64,000 nucleotides of DNA from Metridium senile (taxonomy: Eukaryota; Cnidaria; Anthozoa; Actiniaria; Metridiidae), in NCBI GenBank assembly GCA_949775045.1, contig OX459097.1, positions 4,913,185 to 4,977,184 of the forward strand, given 5' to 3'. Position numbers and translations under genes: made by a program. Each line of letters starts with the position of its first letter. Position 1 is the stretch's first letter. This document shows positions 1 to 14,300 of this stretch, piece by piece. Under the pieces are notes generated by a model. It searched no databases. It was not told the origin of the DNA and saw only the letters and a program-made list of their open reading frames with translations.

Positions 1-228
1 GATTAGCAGACATCTTTGAAAGATATAAAAATGACTCAAAGTGAGGAAGTATAATAAAATATGACATTACATTAACAAGACACCTTGCAAATTTCCAAAC
101 CACGTGTTATGGTGACTTGGTGCGCACTTTTTAAGATAGCACCCCTATTGTTAACAGTTGATGCTTTCTTTTAAATGTATTTACCTATACACATAATTAA
201 TACACCTCTGCATCTCTGCTGGTAAGGT

Positions 229-286
229 AACCGGGCCTTTACATCGAAGCGAGGCGAACTTTGAGCTTGCAATGAAAGAGACACAT
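229..286. repeat. Fragment of a dispersed repeat also present at 15690-15840
   Basis: The segment with CGAAGCGAGGCGAAC and GAGCTTGCAATGAAAGAGA recurs near 15705-15745 and, inverted, at 15780-15830. The rest of 1-452 shows no gene. A tandem repeat of about 16 bp built on TTTAAACTAATTAG covers about 390-450. Confidence 0.6.
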
Positions 287-452
287 TTCCCCGCATGGTG
301 TTAAAAATTCTCTATCATTGAAATCTCAACGTTTGGAGTATTAGTAATTTAGTAAGAAAGGGATAACATACTTTTACAATGATGAATTAGTTTTTAAACT
401 AATTAGTTTTAAACTAATTAATTTTAAACTTATTAGTTCTTAAACTAACTTT

Positions 453-835
453 TCACTCACAAAACTGTTCAGGTTTCAGTACACGTATTTCTTTCTTTCT
501 GTTCCATACATGTATTCTTACAGAATAATCGGGATCCACTTGATAATAATCTTCATGTAGTGCCGAGCCAATGGTCGCAGTGTAGTACCTATTATTCCTA
601 TCAGGCATCAATATTCGTGTACCTGGCGGTAGATTCAATTGTTTGTTAGGTACATCAAGTACAAGGTCTGTTTTGGGCATTGACTTGAAAGAGTCATCAT
701 GGTGGTTTCCATGTTCTATTTCAAGATGTACGTTGTTCCTATCGATGGTTCGTACTATAGCCTTGTAGTAAATATAACCACCACCAGATACATATCCCCA
801 TCTTCCAAGTACACGAGATCCAACCATTACACAAT
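453..835 (-). CDS. Last exon: double SH3/Tudor-like domain
   Basis: Acceptor before 835 in phase 1, stop TGA at 453-455, 127 complete codons plus stop. Two related halves are visible: GSRVLGRWGY...YYKAIV...VHLEI, and GTRILMPDRN...YYTATI...YQVDPD, ending in IRVLKPEQF. This G-x-R-[VI]-L ... YY-x-A-x-[VI] pattern resembles DUF4537/Tudor-like beta barrels (inference from motif shape). It is attached to the F5/8C exon by matching splice phase only, so it could instead be a separate gene. If the join holds, an unusual Tudor-like fold sits in a secreted protein. Confidence 0.6.
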
Positions 836-2334
836 CTAAGAATAAGAAATAATGATTGTATGAGGTTGAGCATGATATCGTAGTTATATATCAACACCGA
901 GGTCTGTATTATCCGCCAAAGCCACAGATACGATACATTTTACATCATTTTACAAAATTAGTTAGAAAACGTTACATACATACAAGTAACAATTTAGTTC
1001 ATCGAAAAATACACCAGCACTGTCTTCGTGTAAATAAATGTACTGCTTTCTGGGAAAGAATGGAAATAAAATGCATAATAACATCAGCGTAACGGGCCGT
1101 TTGCACGATGACGTCATTTCACGACCACTTCCAGAATCTCAAATCAATAATTTCTTTGTAGGTAGGGATATTATTGAAAATATATTTGTATGCTCGACGT
1201 ATTTTAATAATAATATCTCAAAAACTTAAGATTTCAATAAGCAGAGTTGACGGACTTATTGTAATGACTAGTTGTACATATCGTGTTTAAAAATAAAACA
1301 ACTTTAATTGCGCGCGCACAACGTATAGTACACAGCGCGAGATTAATAGCTGAAAAACAAATGAAAGAACAAGCAAACGAACAAACAGAGGAATAAACAA
1401 ACGAACAAACTAACGAATAAACAAACGAACAAACAAAGGAATGAACAAACGAACAAACAAAGGAATGATCAAAAAAAAAAAAAAAACCGGACAAACTAAC
1501 AAATAAAAATAAATTAACGTTATGAATAAATTAACAAGTAAAAAAATAAAGAAAATAATACATAAAAATGAACAAAAATAAAATAAAAATAGATGCAAAC
1601 AAATATACATAATAATGATAATCCCATGTGTCGTTTGTGCAAAGAACATAAAGAAACAATTGAACACTTGCTTGCTGGTCGTAACCACTTGGCCGCTAAT
1701 GGCTATCTAAGTAGGCATAATAGAGCACTGATGGTACTAGCAGTAAAGTGGGGAAACGAATTCAATTTAATTGATTCAAGTTCCGAATGGAATCAAGAAA
1801 GATGGGAAAGAGGGCATGTGCTAGAGAATGAGAATGCAAAGTTAATATGGGAATTTAAATACAAATTGAGAAAAACAACTACGTCAAGGCGGCCGGATCT
1901 GATTCTGGAACATAAACAAAATAAAAGGATATGGGTTTGTGATATGGCATGTCCAATGGAAGCCAATTTAGAAAGGAAAGCCAAAGAAAAGAGAACAAAA
2001 TACTAACAGCTAGCGTTTGAAATAAGAGAGAAAAGACCGGGATATAAAGTGATATTAGTTCCTTTAGTTACTGTATGTTTAGGTGGGGGTATTCAAAGAA
2101 CTTTGAATGAAGCAAAGATAATTTTTCAAAAAGAAGAAACATCAAATCAAGTTGTACAAGAGATGCAGAAGAGAGTGCTAATCGATAGTGAAAGTTTAAT
2201 TGATAATATCGGGACTCATTGAAAATAGTTGTCCTGTATAAAAAGTACTATTATAAATGAGTAGCATTATATGGTACTCTATAATAAAGGCTACTTTGAA
2301 GTAGCTATATGAGTGTACAACAACAACAACAACA

Positions 2335-2399
<65 letters not shown>

Positions 2400-5300
2400 A
2401 CTGGGCTTGGCACCAAATAATTCACAACATAAAAATCAAAACAAAAACTTACTTGATGATTGTTGTCGAGATCTGTACAAGAATTATTAGGAAATATTTA
2501 TGAATAAGGTGAAAAAATAAGTAATATGTACGCTCCTAAAGCCAAAAACCGAGCACAAACGAACATGTATATTAGCAGACACAACATTTTATATAGTTGT
2601 AAAAATGTCAATTTTCTGAAAATTTGACAAAACATAAATTTTTACCTGTTCTTCCAGAATATCAAAAACAAATGGGTACCGTACAAATTTTTCAGTTTTA
2701 CAGAGAAAAACGAGCCTAAAGTCAGCTTTTCCCACCATATTGGCTACTCTGACATTCCTGGTAACGACAAAATTACAACGTAATTTATGACTTTAAAATA
2801 TATTGGACATATTTTATCCAATGTCACACTCGTGCGATGTTGAAGGAAAGTTTGTCATCTACTCGAAGTTTTTGTTGTCAAAAAAAAACATCAGATAAAA
2901 AAAGGTTTATGGATTAATTCTCAATGGCAATCCACTTTTCTGTAAGTAGAAACTAAAATAAATGTCGCTATGTATCACTTCGTGTGTTCGTTGTTTAATT
3001 TTTCCCCCCATCTTTTTGACATATTTCAACTTTCATATCCATTATTTTTTCCAACAAAAACGTGCTCAAAAAAATGTATTTTCGACAGAAAATGCCATTT
3101 ATATAATGCTTAATTTATGAAGTTCATAAATTAAAAGAATTTCTAGTTCGGTTACCTTTGAAGTTTATTTTATTTTTACAATTTAACATTTCAATGTGAA
3201 ACAGATCATTTTCAAATGACAACATATCTAAACCACGATAACAGAAATGGCTGTTTAGTTTTCTAATGCTTTAAAACACACAGCGTAAAAATTAATGTTT
3301 GGATTCCCTGTATCTCTACCGTGACGCAATATCGTATGTGCGCGAAATCATGCGCAGTTGTCTAGTTTTTGTATAGTAGCCAGCCACCTTAATATGAGCT
3401 GGTTTACTTACCATTGGGAAGGTCACATCCATAGACCTCTACACGCATGCACGCTGGTCCAAACGATGGTACACCAATTGGGTAGAATTTGATTTTCCTT
3501 GCAATGAACGGCTTCTTTAACTTATGCTTAACTATTGATGCTGCATCACTATTGCCAGTAAAAAGCTGAAATCAAAAATAACCATAAAAACATAAACGAG
3601 GAATTAATAATATTATTATTATGATCGACTATATTTTTTTAATATTCATTGCTACTTCCGCAGTGCAACCCTTTTTACCAACCCTATTTTGATTATATAG
3701 CACCTCACATTCATGTTTGTATTTCACTTAATTATCTTATTAATATTCTTATTTTGCTCCACAAATTATTAAGTACTTATTGACTGAGAGGGGTAGCAAA
3801 TGTTCAGTGCGAGCACTTGCGAGCATGCGAGGATTGCCATATTTTTGGTCGCGACGCTTTCAGGAACTCAAGCATGTTAAGGCCTGGGTAATTGAATGGA
3901 CCGAAAAATACTTAAAATTGTAATATCTCTACAAACATTACATGTAAAAAGAATAGTTTGGACCCATATAAGCAATTGGGATCCTTAACATTTTCATTTA
4001 TGAAAGAATCTGATTTTGGTGGTCATGTGAACTCAAACAATGAAAAACAGAAAATTGAAAATGGGGTGGGTAAAATGTTTTTGATGCTGAAATGTTAAGG
4101 ACACCAAGACGGACATGAAACTGCCTGGATTGCATGACTTCATCTGAACAATGAGGAGAAATTGCAAACAACTCATCAAAACCAAACATTTCTCCAAGTT
4201 ACTTGACAAGATTTTTAAAGCAACGGTTAGAAATTGTGATTTTAGCTAATTAGGCGTCTGACCCAGGCCTTAACATGCTTGAGAAGCTAGCTGCCAAGCT
4301 AGCTGGATACTTCACTTGTCAATCAGAGTTCAATTAAAGTTCTGATTGGCTCCTACCGACACATATGACGAAGTACAGACTGATCCTTGTTTTCTAGCGT
4401 TTCCGAGCAAACGTGACATTTAGACTACCAGTTTACTACCTTTATCAGTTTCCTTTTCCAAAATGAGTAGCAGCGAGAGTTAAGGTAATTGTGATATACT
4501 TTAAAAATTAAGATGTAGAATGGTGCATACCATTTGCTCAATGTATGTAATAATTGGCGTAAGCTGTTGCGGGTAACGTAAAGCCAAGCTAATCTAAATC
4601 CAATATAATGTTGTATCTTCAAAAAGAATAATAAAAGGATGGATCGCTTTCGGTGGATCAGTAGTACTACCTTCTACCTCTACACTGTAGAAAAGCTTGC
4701 GTGACAGGTCTAGATTTTGAACACCACAATAATGACCTATGTGTTGGAGATTCATCACCAAACGGAGGAATATATTTAGTTGCCACACGAGATGGGACTT
4801 TCACCAAGGTTTTTGAGAATGGATCTGCATGCCTTGCTCGAGACGCTACAATGAACACGGATGGTCTTATATTTTAAACAGATGTAAATACCACAAATTA
4901 AAGATAGAACAATGGGACCCAGGAAATCAGTTAAGCTCGAACGCGGTTGGTACTGATGAGATGAAGTTTCTTGTGATGGTTGTGACAAAACTGCATCGTT
5001 TGTCCAACCAACTGGCATTTGCGGGGAAGGTCGGACATAATATGTATGTGACTCAGGAGCAGCAGCAGTGAAAATTGTATCTCCAGCTGGTCCTCTTGCC
5101 GATTTCTTAATGAGTAACAACAACATTTATTCCACGCACGGCATCCATTGCTCCGAAAGACCTAATGTGGAAGAGGCAACTGCATAACTAGAATGAGCCG
5201 TTACGTATTTCGAAGAGGCAGTTGTTACGGCAAAGGAAAAGTGCAACGAGAGACTTTCTGTGGACCTTAAATAAAGTAAGACCTGCGGATTCAGCTACCT

Positions 5301-8300
5301 TACATCTCGGAATCACTACTAAGACGTGCCTGAAGGAATGATCCCTTTCGACATGAAAGATCCCCCCTCAGTAAGTAGTTGACGAGCCCTTAACGCAACC
5401 AAACTGCTTTGGATCAATCTGGTGACGTAAGTCCTGCATCATTAGTTTGACCACGAAGTCTTCTAGGACTTTAGATAATAAAGGTGTCAAAGCAATAGAG
5501 TGGAGTTCATCCACACTGGTTACAGGCTGTACTTTAGGGACAGGAGTTACATAGGAGTCTTTCCAGATGGTCGGTACAATGCCAGTTGAGAGAGAAGAGT
5601 TAAATATGCGTGTAATCGGATTTGCAAGTTCATAGGCTTGTCTTTGATGATACGGTTGGGTATACAATCAGGGTCACTAGACTTCATAGGATTAACATTG
5701 AGAAGGCTATGGCAGACATCTGGCATTAGTAAGAAGGGCGGTGGCTAAGGTGAAGATTAGTATTATCAAGAGGTGGAAGGTCATTTGCAACGTTGAGAAA
5801 ACAGTCATTGATCAGGTTTGCTAAATCAGCACCATCGAGAGTTTTGCCCTCTTGAACCAGTGAAATGGGAGACGATGATGATGAATTACCAGAATGTTTT
5901 CCCGAGGCTCCACCACTTCTTAGGGTCAGAATGACTTAGGTGCATGTTTCACTTTGTACAACGTACAAGATTTCTGGAGCGACGCCATAGTGAAAATGCA
6001 ATTCGCCTCGTGGAAATAAGATATTTTATTGAAGGGATGATCCAAGGTTTATCAGTAAGGTGGAGTGTTACTGTTTTCTTCGTAAAGAAGAATGCAGTCA
6101 ATAGCTGATGAGACGTCAGATGTAAAAGATGCCAAAGAGTCAATAGAAGGAGAATTATCACAGTTTGTGAACCATATGTGTTGGCTAACCCATCTACCAA
6201 ACGAATAAATAAAATAAAATATATAAATAAAATATACAATTATACAATAAATGAGATAAATATATATCAAATAAATAACTAATCAAACGCCTGTGTAAAG
6301 AAAAAGGTATTTAAGTGTCTCTTAAAAGTTTCAAGTCCATTAATTAATGTTTCTTCTTGTTAATGGCAGTGAGTTCCATTCCTTAGGAGCAGCAAAAGTA
6401 AAATTTCTGTCACCATGTGTCGGTTTTAAATTAGTAGTTGGGTGTGCTAATATATAGAAGCTCCTTATTGGATCTAAATTGCGTCCTCTCGGATAAGGAC
6501 GTTAAATCGGAGGTCCCGTCTCGCCACTCACACACTAACCATTAATCAGTGTGTAAAGCGCATTTGAATATATACACATAGAAAGTGCGCTATATAAATA
6601 CATTATCATTATCATTATCATTATAAAAGCTGTAGGAGTGTTGGCTAGACTGAGCAATTAAGAGAGTGTGGGAATATAACCAGCTTATCCTTAAACACTA
6701 AACTCAAGGTTTACCAGGCGTGTATCTTAAGTACCTTGCTTTATGGTATCGAAACCTGGACTACTTATGCCAGACAGGAGAACCGTCTGGAAAGCTTTCA
6801 CCTTCGTTGTCTACGTCGGATTCTCGGCATCGCATGGCAAGACAAAATTACCAACACCACTTTGCCGAAACAAGCTGGCTCCCACAGTATGCATCTCCTT
6901 CTGTGCCAGCGTCGGCACGTGTACCGTATGCAGGATAGACGGATATGGAGAGTTGGCGACAGGATACCGTCCAGTAGACCCCCCAGCACTGATGTGGCCG
7001 CCCAGATGTCTGCAAGCGCGACATGAAACAATGAGATTGACACGGATATTGAATCTTTTTCTGAAGACCGTAGTTGCTGGCGTCACACCATTTTTGAAGG
7101 CCTCAAAAAGGGCGAGGAAAAGTTCAAAAAATAGTCAGAGGAAAGAAGACAGCGTAGAAAGCAGAGACAACAAAGACAGCAAGCCCCAGCCCCAAACCTG
7201 CCCTCCAAGTTTACCTGTGATCTGTGTGGAAAGGACTGTCATGCAAGGATTGGCTTGCTGATTCATTCAAGACGATGTACTCAACGGGACTGACTGACCA
7301 TATACCGCGGCGCTACCATTATCTTACGACTAGATAGACGGATGTCTACTATTGGATCTAAGATTGTAGTTAGAATGTATGGGCGAAGACAGCACCCAAA
7401 CAATCCTGTCGAACTGATTGAGCGCACAGATGCATAACATTCTGAAACGAAGGAAACAACTAGTGATGAAAGTAATGAGATATTGCATAAAGGCGATGTT
7501 GTATTTGTACATAAACTTGACAATATTTCTGGACCTTTCGTTATTTGCAAGGTTGTCAAGGAAGTCAGGGCTAGACAAGAAAAGTTTAAAGTCCACGTAT
7601 ACTCATGCGACAATGATGACTGCCTTCTCTTTAAAGGGGTACTTGGATGAAAATGGCTCGAAATTGTAAAAATGGGTTTTAAGAGCTGAAATGTTGCTTA
7701 AATAATTTTCAATATCTAAACAATTATTGTGTAAAGTATTGTTCCGATAGTCCAAAGGAAAAAATTAAAAATTAACGGTTATTTTCCGTCCGCCATTGTT
7801 TTGCTTGTATCATGAGTCCGGCTCAAGAGGATTGGGTCGAGTCAAAGATATGGCAGGATATGACATCATACCCACAACACATAACAAACACTCGTGGCTA
7901 ATATACATGTCAATCTGCTTGGAAAGTTGAAAAACTTATGTTTTAACCGAAAAATGTCTTGGTGCTGCGAAGTGTATGGCTTCAGGGGTGTTGTAGACAA
8001 AGCATCTAGTATTTATGTGCATATTTCGTCCTTAAAACAGAGGCTGATTCAGACAAATAGAAGATATTTTTGCGCGCCCACCGAAAAACTTCATCCTTCG
8101 ACATTATTTGGGGTTTGCTCAAAACATTTTGGATAAAAATAAGTCTGTAAGGCTATACATTTCAGAGGACAACAACAAAAGGCTTGTAACGGGGGCAATC
8201 CCAACAACTTGGGTTTTTGAACAGACCGATACACAGCAATGTTGAGTGGAAAAGCTGGCGTCAGGTAAGCGATATATTATTCGAACTGACCAAGCCATGT

Positions 8301-11300
8301 TCAGTCAAGATCGTTGATTTCGCTTCTTCTTTTTCGAAGGAGGTACAATTCGAGCATTTGAGCAACTACAGCGTTTCAAAATTCGAGCAAGCGAGCATAT
8401 GTTTCCAAAAGCTGCGAGCAATGCCAAAAATTGAAGCGAGCATTTCGAGCAACGGCCAAATTTGCGAGCATCACGAAATTTTAGTTTTCTTCGCGCCGGG
8501 CAAAAAAGGTCATATGATAATAATAATGATGTTATTTGAAGATGTCATTATTATATTTTTCTTAAAAAATCAGTTAAAGGAAACAAAATTTACAACTTAA
8601 CGGAAATTCAATTTTACCTTTTCTCTCGATGATTCCATGTATTCGATGAAATTAGATCTTGCTAAGCTGTAGCTCACAATGTACTTGGACACCCATTTCT
8701 TATCACCTCCTTGAGTACCTAGGTACTCTATCTGGTAGGGTTTTCCCAGATCTATTTCTAAATAAGGTATTCTATCACCGAATCCTGAGCACCATGCAGA
8801 AACACCGTTAAGTCGTCCGTAAACTGCGTCGTACCGCAAATTCCACCTTGATGATGCACGTACGTTCTTATCTGGTATCTTCCTACTCTCCATGCCAAGT
8901 GGGGAACCACACTCTACATATAAAAAAAACGAAACACTTATTGACACTCCAACAAAATTAGAGTTCGAGAGTTACTGTACTCGTTTGTCAAAGTTTGACA
9001 TATTATGATTCCAAATATTCTGCGAGTTAGGATATTCTGAAAAATTTCAGTAATTTTAAAATTTCGTTTCAGCCTACAAACTGCAGACTTTTATTGGAAG
9101 TAACGAACATAGAGTTATTTCAGTGTCTAAGTGAGCGCCCCATGCAACCTATGAACTGCTAGGGAATGGGACGAATGTCAAACGAATGTCAAGCTTGGGA
9201 CCAAAACCCGGCCATCACTAGCCTAGAAATTGTGCATTTCATCAAAAGAAAAGGTAGTACTTCTTCAGCTTTAGAAAGTACAACCGTCGCTTAGAAAGCT
9301 TAACGTTAACGTCTTTGCTGGATTGAAAGCAATTTGTTCGTTTGTTTGTTTGGGTTTTAAGTTTTTGACTTGCTGTTTGTCTCGAAGTTTTAGATTTAAC
9401 ACCAAAACTCATTTAATTTGTGGCATATAAATCACAATACGTTAATACTATCCACTATGGCATTCATAAAACTAGAAGTTATTTAGAAACACACTTTGTA
9501 TTGAGAAATGAATGGAATTGATGGAATAATATATGAGAGTATGACGGAATGAACGAATGAATGAGTTAGTAGACGAATTAAATTAAATTAATTAATAAAA
9601 GATATGAACAAATAGATGAGAATAAACATCCTTACCCTTAAAGCATTTTGGAGCATCGCCATTCCATGTGCCATCTTGACAAGTAATCATAGATGGGCCA
9701 ATTTTTTTGAAGTTCTTATTGCATACAAATATAACTGTTTGGCCATGATTCAATTTAATGCCCCAGCGAACACCATTTTTTGGAACGCCAGGATCTGGAC
9801 AAGGAGCTGAGGTAGAGTAAATATATTAAAACGTTAAGAAGATATTATGCATATATAGTGAATAACAATAATAAAAAAAAATAATAATAAAAAGACATGA
9901 CAACACTTTCAAAAACTCATTAATTATTCATGAGCTAATTGGCCAACCTGATGGCGCGATTTTGATCACATGCAGATACTTGATACCAGCGTAAGTACGT
10001 CCAAGCGGACTTGAACTGAAATGTTCAAGTCCGAGTGCTTGAAATTTCCAGTTCAAGTCATATAGCATTATATTTATTCATAGTTAATAGAGGGGACTGG
10101 TTAGGAAACCCGGCAGACTTCAAAGGGATAGGTTATTGTTCGAGTTTTCGAACGTCACGTGACAATGACCCTGCACACCAAGTCTCAAATTGACACTAGT
10201 TACAGTAAATGTGTTTGAGTTTTGAATTTATCGGCAAAAACCGGCGGTTTCTGGATGAAATGTTGCTTTATTTCCATTAAAAGACTTATAATGGATATGC
10301 CTGGTGGCAAATCAAGCTTTTTTGCTGCGTTATGTCAAGATAACTAAAGGAAAGTCGGTATATGGAAGCCGCTTGCGAACATGAAGGACGAGAAAATTGC
10401 TCAATAAACTAATCAAAACAAGAAGCATAGATAAATAATCTAAAGAGAATAGTTAAGAATGATATAATCTTTACATTTGGAAATGATTTTGATCACCAAT
10501 TACATTGTTTTGGTTGAGATTGTAGTTGAATATTGAGTCGTAAAGTCATCTTCGCGTTATTCGGCCTTATTCTACCGAGTAATGTCTACACATGTAGAGC
10601 ACGTAAAACTGACTCCAGTTGCTGAATGTTTGGTTGCTTTTATTGCTATCACTTATATTATTTTATTTATTTCATCAACATTTAATTATTTCTCTATCAA
10701 AAACGACAAAAAAGCTTTGTTTAATAATGCCCAAAAGATACGAAACTAATCATACAGATTTAATGCCGTACATGTGCGGCGTAGTATCGATCTCATTCTC
10801 CAGCACGGCAGAAAATATATGTAGGTTCGAACCGTTCACACAAAATAATTTACTTTACATTTCTAAATAAACAGCAAGCACTTATTTAGCTAGAGTATAA
10901 AATCAAATTAATAAGATATTTTTAGATACTTCGACTACTAGCGCTGGGCATACATGAATTAAGTTTATTTGTTACCGTTCCGCGGGAACTGCACCGTTAT
11001 TTAAAGCCGAAAATTTTTGTTTGAAACGTTTTTTATTGCTTTTCCGAAGATTTAAAATTAACTGTAGAATCTGTTAACTCTCGATATAGTTTATTTCTAA
11101 TCTAGAAAATAATTTACGATTAATAGCATATTGCCGTGCCGCTTCGGTTTTATATCAAACTCGCAGCTTGCGAACTTCAGTTAAGTTATTTGGCCTTGAA
11201 AAACAAGAATTAAAATTATTTTAACTCATCTCATCTTCAATGTGTATAGATAACTTTGTTTTATCATCTTTGGCTTCTAAAACATCCAGAATCGCTACGA

Positions 11301-14300
11301 AATCGTCTCCAAATACCTATATGTCCCTATAACTCTTGGTATTTGTTTTGAACTGTGTGCAGGGTCATGGTCACGTGATGGTGCAGTTCAACCTCAAAAC
11401 CGAAACAATAGGCCGCTCCTTTGATGTTTGCCGGGTTTCCTAACCAGCATTATCAAAAGAAAGGCGTTTTCCTAACAAACATATTATTTGCTATGTTTTA
11501 CTCAAGAAAATCATTTTGGCAAAAAAAAACTACTGCGAAAAGTACGAGCATGTCGAGAATTTTGATGCAAAAATAAACTCAAAAGGTGAAAAATACTACA
11601 TTTTGCATATATATATTTTTATATACCATATATACCATATCATTTTTATTTCACGGAATGAAAGTTTTGATAAGGCAAATCCAACTATAAAAAATGGGGT
11701 GACACCATGCTCTTTTCCGAGTTATAGCACAAAAACGCTTTAAAATTGTTATTTCGTGAATCGTTTTTGTCCGTGTGGGACTGGTAGCTAGTTCCCTATA
11801 AGATCATCGAAACAAACTTTAACATTTTTTGGTTCTCTGGTATCTCTAGAATCAATGTAAAGCTCATTATGACCAGTTTAATTCGCAATTCTTGCCCAAA
11901 ACACTAATTTATGTGACGCATTATAGTTCAAAAAATCGACACTAAAACGACACGGATTTGAACGCGAAAAAATCATGACTTAATTAAACGAAAAATCTTG
12001 ATTTCTCGTGAACGCGGGTCTAAATTCAGAAGATTTTTTGCAGAGTTGATGTGCTTGTTTTGTGAATGCATAACGTTCCCATGATTTTCAAATCGGAAAC
12101 TAATAAAAGCTAAAGAATGTGAATTTTACTTACAACGGCTGGGTCCCGAACCACCTTAAACATTACATAGATACCGCATCCATTGTTGTAATGCAGCTGA
12201 ACAAATTTAAATTCCCATGACTTGTGTCAAAATGTTATTTTTTTCAAAAAAGTTTTTACCTAAACAAAGAGAAGGGTACCCATTCCATGTGCCATCAATT
12301 TGACAAGTCAGAGATGATCGTCCAATCATCACATGGTTTCTATTACAGTAGAATCGGATATTCGCCTTGTAGCTATAGCTTCCTCTGGATGGTCTTCTTA
12401 CACTATTGTGAGGTTGACCAGGATCTGGACAAGTTATTTCCGTCAAATCAAATATGACACTAAGTTGGATAACTAAATTATATCCTGCAAACAGGGAGTG
12501 AGTGTTCCTTAGACAGACATTTATTTTATGAGAGCCGTAAGCGTATCTTAACGTTTCTCTTTACTTAGATTTCTAGTTCCACATATATCTACGTAGACCC
12601 TAGAAGTCTAAATGATTTGACTTCCATATCTTACCTAAACATGTTGGTGTCTTGTAATTCCATCGTCCATTATTACATGTAATGACCTTTTCACCTTCCA
12701 TTTTCCAGTCCTTTTTGCAGGAAAACGTGACTTTGTCACCGTGAAGGAAGGAATGGTGATGTCGACTACCAGCTTTTGGTATTCCAGGATCTTGACATGG
12801 AACTAAGTACAGAATACGGACAGCAAATCAAGTTAACGACCATACTGTAATGCTAGATGTTTCAGCAATCATATGCAACTTAGTTTGATATGTAACTTAA
12901 CGTGTTATCAAAATAGGAATTAATGAATCATTTATCATTTGTAAGACTTATTACTTACACAAACTATTTGGTAATGATCCTGTGAATGTTTTAGTCGTCT
13001 CCTGGCAAATATACATATTTAACGATCGATGAATATAATGATATGCAGATAAGTAACTTACGTGAATAATTGATTGTGTCTTTTATCCAATCAACAAATG
13101 AATGTACTCTTGTGTAGTATCCGTACTTGTCTTTAATTGCACAACCTTCTCCCCAACTGACCAAGCCAACTGTCACCCATCGTCTCTTACCATTAATAAC
13201 CACGCTTCTCACCAAGCTACCACCGCTGTCACCTGAACACGAATCTTTATTACCTTTACCATCACCGGCACAGAACGTCACCGCCCTATTGAAGAAGTAG
13301 TGCGTTGCCTGATCACAAACAGTGTTGTTCTGAATCTTGAGTGTTGTATGAAACAGAACAGTAGATATCTCCGATGTCTTTGTCTTCCCCCATCCTGCAA
13401 CTGTACCCACAGTACCTGATTTAGCAAGGTCTACGTTGCTGATAGGTAGGCATACTGTACGGACAAGAGAGCTTAGAGTCACTTTTTGGTTCAGCTTGAC
13501 CAGAGCGATGTCGTTATCATAGTAGGGAGAGTCCCTGTAGCCTGGATGGATGTACACTTCTATTGGGAATCTTTCCTGTTCGGATATTTCTCTGATTTGA
13601 GTGTTGATATCTCCTGCTATAACCTTGTACCTGTGTAAAAACAGGCTCAATCTTGTCATCATCACTCATCGCCTCTAGCACTATCATCATTATTATCATA
13701 TCCTATCAACCCATCACCGCCATCTTTTTCATCATTGATCATGATATCATTACAATCATAGATATTATGATCATTATTATTACTGCAGAATTGGTATGCT
13801 CATCATCACAACAACCATTATCATCATAAATAAAACATAATCAACATAAGAATAACCATCATCATCATCACAATTTTAATACTAATAATCATGATCTCGA
13901 TAACAATTATCATCATCACAATAACCATTATCATCATCACAACACCAATTATGATGATCTCAATAACCATTATCATGATCACAATAACCATTATCATCAT
14001 CACAATAACCATTATTATCATCACAATAACCATTATCATCATCACAATAACCATTATTATCATCACAATAACCATTATCATCATAATAATAACCTTTAAC
14101 ATCATCACAATAACCATTATTATCATCACAATAACCATTATCATCATTACAATAACCATTATCATCATTACAATAACCATTATCATCATCACAATAACCA
14201 TTATCATCATCACAATAACCATTATCATCATCACAATAACCATTATCATCATTACAATAACCATTATCATCATTACAATAACCATTATCATCATTACAAT

